DNA of 11,487 nt, from contig JBEKZI010000072.1 in assembly GCA_049510055.1 (NCBI GenBank), forward strand, positions 1 through 11,487. The letters run 5' to 3'. The position numbers and the translations under genes are program-made. This stretch comes from JALHTV01 sp049510055 (GTDB taxonomy: Bacteria; Planctomycetota; Phycisphaerae; SM23-33). The notes beneath the pieces were generated by a model. The model worked only from the letters and a program-made list of their open reading frames with translations, was not told where the DNA came from and ran no database searches. This document shows positions 6,712 to 11,487 of the stretch, one piece after another; within the stretch, counting starts at the first letter, position 1; each line of letters starts with the position of its first letter.

Positions 6712-6750
6712 AACGAGGACGGGTTGAGGGAACCCGCCCTCGTTATTTTT
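6712..6750. terminator. Bidirectional intrinsic terminator (copy A)
   Basis: AACGAGG-A-CGGGTT pairs with AACCCG-C-CCTCGTT around the loop GAGGG, giving 13 bp with one A-C mismatch. On the plus strand ATTTTT follows (6745-6750) and terminates the sigma/membrane-protein operon. On the minus strand a T-rich TTTCTTTATT follows and terminates the pectinesterase-like gene. The genes converge here. The same element is duplicated at 8271-8309. Confidence 0.9.
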
Positions 6751-6764
6751 AACACGCCGCCTGC

Positions 6765-7988
6765 TTAAGGAGCGGCCAGCGCGGCCTGAAGCTTGGCGTC
6801 CTTCTCCTCGTCGGAGAGCTTGTCCCATACCGTCGGGCACATGGTGCAGCAGAAGCCGACCTTTTTACCCTTGTATTCGCGAATCTGCGAATCGGGCACG
6901 TTGGTCGGGTCGATCTTGGTGCCCTCGATCGGGCAGACGGAGTTGACGACCTTCCGGGCCGCTTGGGCCTCGGCGGTTTTTTCCTCGACCGCCGCTTCGA
7001 CGGCGGGGGACGTTGCAACCGCGGGGTTCCACTTATCCGGTCCCTTGAGGAAGTTTTCGGCGCTGTAGGGCCGGATCTCTTCGTCGGTGAGCTGGTGCGA
7101 CCAGCTCACGCGGCCGGAGGAATCAGCGCCGGGACCTTCGCATTTGTACTCGGCAAAGAAAATCGTCCTTTCGTTCTCCGAGCCGCCTCCCTTATCCCAG
7201 CCTTCCGGCCGAATGTGATTGCCCATCCAGCAACGATCGAAGACCACCCGCGCATAAGGTCTCCAGGGCTTGCCGAGGTACGTCGGGGCGTCACCATACA
7301 GTCGGCACCTGTGGAAAACAAAAGCGTTGTCGGCATTCATAACGTCCGCCGACTGGGACGTAATGCAACCGCCGCCACGGTTGCGGATGACGCAATCGTC
7401 GAAATAGGCCTTGGCCGCCCCGAGGATGAAGTTGGTGCTTCCCTCGATAGTGCAACGATAGAAGTACTGCCTGCCGTCGTAGGGGTAGAGGGTGTCCTGC
7501 CAGCCCAGGAAGCGGCAATTGCGAAAGATCAACCGGTCGGCCTGGCCCCTCAGCGCCACCGCCTGCTTATTCTTGCCGGAGGTGTTTTCGAAGGTGATGT
7601 TCTCGGCGGTAAAGTCGTGGCCGGAGATGGTCGTGCTGCTGGAACCGCCGGTGCCCACGGTTTTCTTGGAGTCGGATGATTTGGGATCGGGGGAGTCGGA
7701 GTTCAAATCGTAGGTCAGAATCGTCGTGTTGGCATCACTGCCACGGAACGTGATGAAGGTTTTATCCTTGGAGACCGTGATGCGTTCCTTGTACGTGCCG
7801 GGCTTGATGACAATGATGGTGCGTTCCTTGCTTTTGGCCGGCGCGGCGTTCACGGCCGCCTGAACGCTGGTGTATTGCCCGCTGCCGTCGGCGGCGACCG
7901 TGAGGGTCTGCTCCTCTGCGATGGCCCCACTGACCACGAATAGCACCACCCCGATGAGGATGAAGAGGATACTCGTGCGACGGATCAT
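6765..7988 (-). CDS. Secreted pectinesterase-like beta-helix protein with C-terminal YHS-like Cys domain (copy A)
   Basis: 407 residues. A signal peptide (RRTSILFILIGVVLFVVSGAIA) is probably cleaved near residue 24. The carbohydrate-esterase-8-type beta-helix follows: TLTVAADGSGQYTSVQAAVNAAP, QAVAL (Gln142), GWQDTLY (Gln164, Asp165), CTIEGSTNFILG, and YLGKPW (Trp242). Pectinesterases demethylate pectin using two Asp residues and an Arg. Here the nucleophile position of GTVDFIFG is Asn186 and the Arg of LGRPW is Lys240, so normal esterase activity is doubtful. Residues ~349-400 form a Cys-rich domain with CPIEGTKID (Cys352) and KGKKVGFCCTMC (Cys380, 381, 384), resembling YHS/TRASH metal-binding modules. 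The start at 7988 begins the signal peptide and has an AAGGAAG site; a longer frame to 8063 is spurious. Its upstream region is only a trxB remnant, so its promoter is unclear. Confidence 0.88.
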   Translation of the reverse strand: MIRRTSILFILIGVVLFVVSGAIAEEQTLTVAADGSGQYTSVQAAVNAAPAKSKERTIIVIKPGTYKERITVSKDKTFITFRGSDANTTILTYDLNSDSPDPKSSDSKKTVGTGGSSSTTISGHDFTAENITFENTSGKNKQAVALRGQADRLIFRNCRFLGWQDTLYPYDGRQYFYRCTIEGSTNFILGAAKAYFDDCVIRNRGGGCITSQSADVMNADNAFVFHRCRLYGDAPTYLGKPWRPYARVVFDRCWMGNHIRPEGWDKGGGSENERTIFFAEYKCEGPGADSSGRVSWSHQLTDEEIRPYSAENFLKGPDKWNPAVATSPAVEAAVEEKTAEAQAARKVVNSVCPIEGTKIDPTNVPDSQIREYKGKKVGFCCTMCPTVWDKLSDEEKDAKLQAALAAP

Positions 7989-8017
7989 GATCGGTCTTCC
8001 TTTCCTCAGAGGCCTTC

Positions 8018-8224
8018 CTGCCACCCGCCGGCGATGGCCTTGGGAGCGAGTTTCGAGCGCCACGCCGAGGTGTGGAAGTAGTGCTTAAGCATCATAGCTG
8101 CCACGACGCCGCCGGTACAAGCGGTAGCTCGCTGCATGACGGCCTGCTGGCGGCAGACCCCGCCTCGGCAGGCTCGTTCGCAGCGTGACCGGATCGGCCG
8201 CAATGTACTCCGCTTCGTTCATTG
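8018..8224 (-). pseudogene. Decayed 3' fragment of trxB left by the tandem duplication
   Basis: On the minus strand this stretch encodes MNEAEYIAADPVTLRTSLP and then, in another frame, GVVAAMMLKHYFH and APKAIAGGW, matching residues ~266-336 of the intact TrxB. Compared with 9594-9811 it carries a net 11-base deletion around 8150-8175. This removes the GVFVAGD FAD-binding motif and shifts the frame, and the stop TAG has become CAG. It has no start, FAD domain or CATC centre and cannot make thioredoxin reductase. It fills most of the 335-bp gap between the pectinesterase-like genes. Confidence 0.9.
8091..8120 (-). promoter_or_regulatory. Possible promoter in the trxB fragment, upstream of copy A
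   Basis: On the minus strand TTGTAC (8120-8115) and TATGAT (8096-8091) are 18 bases apart, about 100 bases upstream of the copy A start. The same -10 exists in the intact trxB end (9672-9667, with TTGTGC at 9696-9691). It could explain expression of copy A, which otherwise lies beyond the copy B terminator. The -35 is poor. Confidence 0.22.
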
Positions 8225-8270
8225 CCGCCGCACCAGCGTCGGAGCCCTGAAACCGCGGACTTAATAAAGA

Positions 8271-8309
8271 AACGAGGGCGGGGTGAGGGAACCCGCCCTC
8301 GTTGTTTTT
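8271..8309. terminator. Intrinsic terminator (copy B)
   Basis: AACGAGGGCGGG (8271-8282) and CCCGCCCTCGTT (8292-8303) form a perfect 12-bp stem with a 9-base loop. On the minus strand it is followed by TTTCTTTATT and terminates the second pectinesterase-like gene. On the plus strand it is followed by GTTTTT. It is the duplicate of the terminator at 6712-6750. The A-C mismatch of copy A is a G-C pair here. Confidence 0.9.
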
Positions 8310-8323
8310 AGCACGCCGCCTGC

Positions 8324-9565
8324 TTAAGGATTGGCCAGGGCGGCCTGAAGTTTGGCGTCCTTCTCCTCGTCGGAGAGCTTGTCCCAAACCGTCGGGCACA
8401 TGGTGCAGCAGAAGCCGACCTTTTTGCCCTTGTAGGTGCGGATTTGCGAATCGGGCACGTTGGTCGGGTCGATCTTGGTGCCCTCGATCGGGCAGACGGA
8501 GTTGACGACTTTCCGGGCCGCTTGGGCTGCAGCGACTTTTTCCGTGTTCGGCGTGACGGCCGCCGGTTCGGCAGCTTTAGGCATCTCGGCCGCAGGGTTC
8601 CAATTGTCCGTCCCCTTGAGGAAGTTTTCGGCGCTGTAGGCCTGGACCTCTTCATCGGTGAGCTGATGGGACCAGCTCACGCGAGCGGTAGGATTGGCGC
8701 CGGGGCCTTCGGATTTGTATTCAGCGAAGAAGGCCGTTTTCTCGTTGTCTGCACTGCCCCCGTTATCCCAGCCTTCCGGCCGAATGTAGCTGTCCATCCA
8801 GCAACGGTCGAAAATGGTCAGGGCATAGGATTTCCAGGCCCTGCCGAGGTATGTCGGGGCGTCGCCGAGCAGCCGGCACCTGTATAAAACGAAACCGCTG
8901 TTAGCATCATTATTATTGGCCCGCCCCTGAGACGTGATGCATCCGCCCTCCCGGCTGTGGATGATGCAATCATCGAAGTAGGCCCTGGCCGCCCCAAGGA
9001 TGAAGTTGGCGCCTCCTTCAATGGTGCAACGATAGAAGTACTGCCTGCCGAGGTTGGAGTAGAGGGTATCCTGCCAGCCCAGGAAGCGGCAATTGCGGAA
9101 GATCAGCCGGTCGGCTTGGCCCTTCAGCGCCACCGCCTGGCTGCCCTTGCCGGCGGTGTTTTCGAAGGTGACGTTCTCGGCGGTAAAGTCGTGGGCGAGG
9201 ATGATCGTGCTGCTGGAACCCGTGGTGCCCACCGTTTTGGTGGAATCGGACGACGAGTTGGGTTCTTTGGAGTCGGCGTTCAGATCATAGGTCAGAATCG
9301 TCGTGTTGGGGTCGGTGCCGCGGAACGTGATGAGGACTTTTTCCTTGGGGACCGTGATGCGTTCCTTGTACGTGCCGGGCTGGATGACAATGATGGTGCG
9401 TTCCTTGCTCTTGGCCGGCGCGGCGTTCACAGCCGCCTGAACGGTGGTGAATTGTCCGCTGCCGTCGGCGGCGACCGTGAGGGTCTGCTCCTCGGCGATG
9501 GCCCCACTGACCACGAATAGCACCACCCCGATGAAGATGAAGAGGATACTCGTGCGACGGATCAT
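8324..9565 (-). CDS. Secreted pectinesterase-like beta-helix protein with C-terminal YHS-like Cys domain (copy B)
   Basis: 413 residues, a paralogue of copy A with the same layout: signal peptide 1-24, CE8-type beta-helix about 26-320, variable Ala/Pro/Glu linker 325-347, and YHS-like domain 354-405. Family residues kept are Gln143, Gln165 and Asp166 (GWQDTLY), Arg242 and Trp244 (YLGRAW). As in copy A, the nucleophile position is Asn187 (EGGANFILG). A Ser/Thr/Asn-rich loop (about 98-120) interrupts an early coil. The Cys-rich end has Cys358, 386, 387 and 390. AAGGAAG lies nine bases before the ATG. The trxB stop is only 28 bases upstream, so copy B is probably co-transcribed with trxB. Function unknown: possibly an extracytoplasmic polysaccharide- and metal-binding protein. 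Confidence 0.9.
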   Translation of the reverse strand: MIRRTSILFIFIGVVLFVVSGAIAEEQTLTVAADGSGQFTTVQAAVNAAPAKSKERTIIVIQPGTYKERITVPKEKVLITFRGTDPNTTILTYDLNADSKEPNSSSDSTKTVGTTGSSSTIILAHDFTAENVTFENTAGKGSQAVALKGQADRLIFRNCRFLGWQDTLYSNLGRQYFYRCTIEGGANFILGAARAYFDDCIIHSREGGCITSQGRANNNDANSGFVLYRCRLLGDAPTYLGRAWKSYALTIFDRCWMDSYIRPEGWDNGGSADNEKTAFFAEYKSEGPGANPTARVSWSHQLTDEEVQAYSAENFLKGTDNWNPAAEMPKAAEPAAVTPNTEKVAAAQAARKVVNSVCPIEGTKIDPTNVPDSQIRTYKGKKVGFCCTMCPTVWDKLSDEEKDAKLQAALANP

Positions 9566-9593
9566 GATTGGTCTTCCTTTCTTAGAGGGCTTC

Positions 9594-10604
9594 CTACCAC
9601 CCGCCGGCGGTGTCCTTGGGTGCTGGTTTCGACCACCAGGCCGGGTCGCGGAAGTGATACTTAAGCATCATAGCCGCTACGACACCGTCGGCACAAGCGG
9701 TAGCTAGCTGCATGGCGGCCTGCTGGCGGCAGTCCCCGGCCACGAACACCCCAGGCAGGCTCGTCCGCAGCGTGACCGGATCGGCCGCGATGTACCCTGC
9801 CTCGTTCATCTCCACCGCGCCGCGCAGCCAGGCGGTGTTGGGTACCATGCCCACGAAGACAAACACCCCGTCGACCGCCAGTTCCTCGACGGCGCCGGTT
9901 TCGACGTTGCGAATCGTCACGTGATCGATTTCGGTCTTGGCGGCGTTGGGGACGATGGCCTCCAGCACGTAGGGCAGCTTGATGTCCAGCGTGCCGCCCT
10001 TGGCGGTCTCGTACAGCTCCTCCACCAGCACCTTCTGGGCGCGGAACTCTTTTCGGCGGTGGATCATCGTAGCCTTGCGGACGAATCGCTTGGCCAGGTA
10101 GATCGTGTCCTCCACGGCCGTGTTGCCGCCGCCGACGGTCAGGACGTGCTTGTCGCGGTAGAAGGCCCCGTCGCAGGTGGCGCAGTAGCTGACCTTCGTG
10201 GACTGCCGCAAGACGTCCTCGCCGGGGACGTTCAGGCGGCGGTAGTCGCTGCCGGGGGCCAGGATCACGGCCTTGGTCAGGTAGGCGCCGGCCCCGTCGT
10301 TGACGCCGACCTCAATCAGGCCGTCCGGGCGGCGCTTCAGGGAGTCGGCGGCCTGGTTGGGGACCGTCCGGGCGCCGAAAGCCTCCGCCTGTTCGCGCAT
10401 CTGCTGGATCAGGTCCGGGCCGGTGATGAGCTTGTAGCCGGGATAGTTCTCGATCCGCTCAGTGAGCATGATCTGCCCGCCCGGCAGGCCGTTTTTCTCC
10501 AGAATAACCGTGCGGTAGCGGTCGCGCGCGGTGTAGAGCGCCGCCGCCAGCCCGGCCGGGCCGCCGCCGATAATCACCACATCGATCGGTTCCTTCTCAT
10601 TCAT
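9594..10604 (-). CDS. trxB: Thioredoxin-disulfide reductase (TrxB)
   Basis: TrxB is a cytoplasmic FAD enzyme that passes electrons from NADPH to thioredoxin. The 336-residue product has the FAD-binding IIGGGPAGLAAALYTAR at 11-27, PGGQ at 41-44, the redox-active pair Cys141-Ala-Thr-Cys144 in SYCATCDGAFY, the NADPH-domain GGGNTAVE at 158-165, and the NADPH-selecting HRRKEFRA at 182-189. The second FAD motif GVFVAGDC is at 285-292. The start at 10604 has GAGGG (10616-10612) seven bases upstream. The reading frame stays open far upstream, antisense-like across uvrC, and that extension is not real. The Gly-Gly-Trp tail is a little longer than usual. Its last 73 codons were copied in the tandem duplication, and the copy between the two pectinesterase-like genes has decayed. 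Confidence 0.96.
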   Translation of the reverse strand: MNEKEPIDVVIIGGGPAGLAAALYTARDRYRTVILEKNGLPGGQIMLTERIENYPGYKLITGPDLIQQMREQAEAFGARTVPNQAADSLKRRPDGLIEVGVNDGAGAYLTKAVILAPGSDYRRLNVPGEDVLRQSTKVSYCATCDGAFYRDKHVLTVGGGNTAVEDTIYLAKRFVRKATMIHRRKEFRAQKVLVEELYETAKGGTLDIKLPYVLEAIVPNAAKTEIDHVTIRNVETGAVEELAVDGVFVFVGMVPNTAWLRGAVEMNEAGYIAADPVTLRTSLPGVFVAGDCRQQAAMQLATACADGVVAAMMLKYHFRDPAWWSKPAPKDTAGGW

Positions 10605-10663
10605 CGTGTCGCCCTCTGGCCGCTTCGTGCCCCGTGCGAATTGGCTTTGACATCCTACGGTCT

Positions 10664-10689
10664 GGACCTGCCTGCCGGCAGGCAGGTCC
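10664..10689. repeat. Perfect 26-bp palindrome in the trxB leader
   Basis: GGACCTGCCTGCC is followed directly by its exact reverse complement, centred at 10676/10677. It lies 60 bases upstream of the trxB ATG and just downstream of a TATAAT box, so it would be near the 5' end of the trxB mRNA as a 13-bp stem without a spacer. In translation it reads LPAGRQ. It could be a transcription-factor operator or a copy of a dispersed palindromic repeat. Confidence 0.9.
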
Positions 10690-10704
10690 GACTTTTGCGG
10701 CGAT

Positions 10705-10710
10705 ATTATA
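10705..10710 (-). promoter_or_regulatory. Consensus -10 box upstream of trxB
   Basis: The minus strand reads TATAAT at 10710-10705, in the 140-bp gap between uvrC and trxB, in an AT-rich patch unusual for this window. No good -35 is found at 16-18 bases (TTACGC at 17). If used, transcription would start near 10698, just before the 26-bp palindrome. Confidence 0.4.
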
Positions 10711-10722
10711 GGGCCGCTGGTG

Positions 10723-10742
10723 CGCCGGCGTAAGGGCCGGCG
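10723..10742. repeat. Hairpin just downstream of uvrC
   Basis: CGCCGGC (10723-10729) and GCCGGCG (10736-10742) form a perfect 7-bp stem around GTAAGG, two bases after the uvrC stop codon on the minus strand. No T-run follows, so it is not a classical terminator. It may stabilise or pause the transcript between uvrC and trxB. Confidence 0.5.
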
Positions 10743-10744
10743 TC

Positions 10745-11487
10745 CTAGTGGCGGCCTGGCCGGCCGTTTTCGTCCAGCGTGGCCTTGCGGCGAAGGATGT
10801 GATGGTAATGCTGGGCGAAGCGGTGGGCCTCGTCGCGGACCGATTGCAGCAGCCGCAGGGCCGGGTCGCGGCGCGGCAGGCGAAGGGGCTCGCCGCGCCC
10901 CTGGACGAACAACTCTTCCTGCTTTTTGGCCAGGGCCAGGAGCATCGGCGGTCGATGGGCCAGATCGTCGAAGGCGCTGCCGGCCGCAGCCAGTTGTCCC
11001 TGTCCGCCGTCGATCAGGATGACGTCGGGGAACAGTTCCTCGTTTTGGGCGGCCAGGCGGTAGCGGCGGGAGACCACCTCGCGAATGCAAGCCAGGTCGT
11101 CGTTGCCGGCCACGGTCTTGATGCGGTAGCGGCGGTAGGCGCTCTTGAACGGCCGGCCGTCGATGAAGCACACCATCGCCCCGCACATCTCCTTGCCGGC
11201 CAGGTGGGCGATGTCGATGCCCTCGATCACGCGCGGCACGGCCGGTGAGCCCAGCACCTCGGCCAGATGCGCCAGGCCCTCCGTCGGATCGATGAAGAAC
11301 ACCTCCGGCTGGACGTCCTCGTGCACCAGGCCGCGTTTCTGGAGACCTTCCAGGGCGCGGAGCTGGTCCCGCAGCTCGGCCGCCCGCTCGAAGTCCAGCA
11401 GGTCCGAGGTGGCCTTCATCTCAGCCGTCAGGTCCGCCCTGACGCGCGAACCCTTGGATTCCAGGAATTGCCGGAAGCGGTCGAGCT
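10745..11487 (-). CDS. uvrC: Excinuclease ABC subunit C (UvrC), 3' part
   Basis: UvrC makes both incisions around DNA lesions in nucleotide excision repair, with UvrB. The window shows the C-terminal ~247 residues. It starts in the UVR motif that binds UvrB (KATSDLLDFERAAELRDQLRAL). It then has the RNase H-like nuclease domain with GIDIAHLAGKEMCGAMVCF, SAYRRYRIK, PDVILIDGGQGQL and LLQSVRDEAHRFAQ. The Asp (GID), Asp (LIDGG) and His (DEAH) of the family active site are all present. The protein ends about 20 residues after DEAHRFA, so the usual tandem helix-hairpin-helix domain is absent. The GIY-YIG domain lies outside the window. The gene is partial at its 5' end. Confidence 0.94.
   Translation of the reverse strand, partial: LDRFRQFLESKGSRVRADLTAEMKATSDLLDFERAAELRDQLRALEGLQKRGLVHEDVQPEVFFIDPTEGLAHLAEVLGSPAVPRVIEGIDIAHLAGKEMCGAMVCFIDGRPFKSAYRRYRIKTVAGNDDLACIREVVSRRYRLAAQNEELFPDVILIDGGQGQLAAAGSAFDDLAHRPPMLLALAKKQEELFVQGRGEPLRLPRRDPALRLLQSVRDEAHRFAQHYHHILRRKATLDENGRPGRH

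Larger units (their letters stand above)
6666..8224. repeat. Tandem segmental duplication, unit A
   Basis: This unit contains the last codons of the LolA-like gene, the terminator, the first pectinesterase-like gene and a decayed 3' end of trxB. It aligns over its whole length with 8225-9811. At the ancestral ends the motif CCACCGCGCCG occurs at 6666-6676 and 9812-9822. The joint between the units (about 8225-8235) has a diverged version of it, CCGCCGCACCA. Confidence 0.88.
8225..9811. repeat. Tandem segmental duplication, unit B
   Basis: Unit B begins with a relic of the LolA-like gene end (AGCGTCGGAGCC then TGAAACCGCGGAC, matching the stop region at about 6677-6700). It continues with a second terminator and the second pectinesterase-like gene, and runs into the intact 3' end of trxB. 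The shared order and content with unit A show a tandem duplication rather than two independent insertions. Confidence 0.88.

Noticed and set aside
7989..8063. A 25-residue upstream extension of pectinesterase-like copy A
   Set aside because: It runs into the trxB relic and is Arg-rich. MIRRTS at 7988 starts a proper signal peptide, matches copy B and has its own ribosome site.
9594..11186. A 530-residue minus-strand reading frame that would fuse extra sequence to TrxB
   Set aside because: The upstream part is low-complexity Arg/Pro-rich translation in the wrong frame of uvrC. TrxB has its own ATG at 10604 with a good GAGGG site.

Overview
This is a GC-rich, gene-dense bacterial chromosome segment. 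I think it comes from the Planctomycetota (Phycisphaerae-like), probably a metagenome-assembled genome. The reasons are a small ECF sigma factor translationally coupled to a membrane-anchored LolA-like partner, secreted proteins ending in a YHS-like Cys domain, a 'TQxDF/PxxCVxGTxG'-type isochorismatase-family protein, and GTG starts. No search was run, so the taxonomy is inference.

Left part: 1-591 (minus) is the 5' half of prfB (release factor 2), with a clear programmed +1 frameshift at an in-frame UGA. Diverging from it is a translationally coupled pair of small membrane proteins (719-1282 and 1279-1503). Next come an isochorismatase-fold protein that has lost two of its three catalytic residues (1677-2327), prmC, which methylates release factors (2455-3336), and murA, the first committed step of peptidoglycan synthesis (3430-4740).

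Middle: an ECF-type sigma factor (4896-5447) overlaps by ATGA the gene for a single-pass membrane protein with a LolA-like extracytoplasmic domain (5444-6691), a probable anti-sigma or envelope-sensing partner. A bidirectional terminator (6712-6750) separates this plus-strand unit from the minus-strand genes.

Right part (all minus): two tandem paralogues encode secreted pectinesterase-like beta-helix proteins with a C-terminal YHS/TRASH-like Cys domain (6765-7988 and 8324-9565). They are followed by trxB (9594-10604) and the 3' half of uvrC (10745-11487). The pair arose from a tandem duplication whose unit runs from the last codons of the membrane protein gene through the terminator and pectinesterase gene into the 3' end of trxB. 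The novel joint lies near 8225, and a decayed trxB 3' fragment (8018-8224) remains between the copies. An 11-bp identity at the two ancestral endpoints (6666-6676 and 9812-9822) suggests a microhomology-mediated event. Both pectinesterase-like proteins carry Asn where the family has its nucleophilic Asp, so they may be binding or structural proteins, or use altered chemistry.

The strongest candidates for something undescribed are the pectinesterase-like/YHS fusion family with altered catalytic residues, the nucleophile-less isochorismatase homologue, and the perfect 26-bp palindrome in the trxB leader. No tRNA, rRNA, CRISPR array or insertion sequence was seen.
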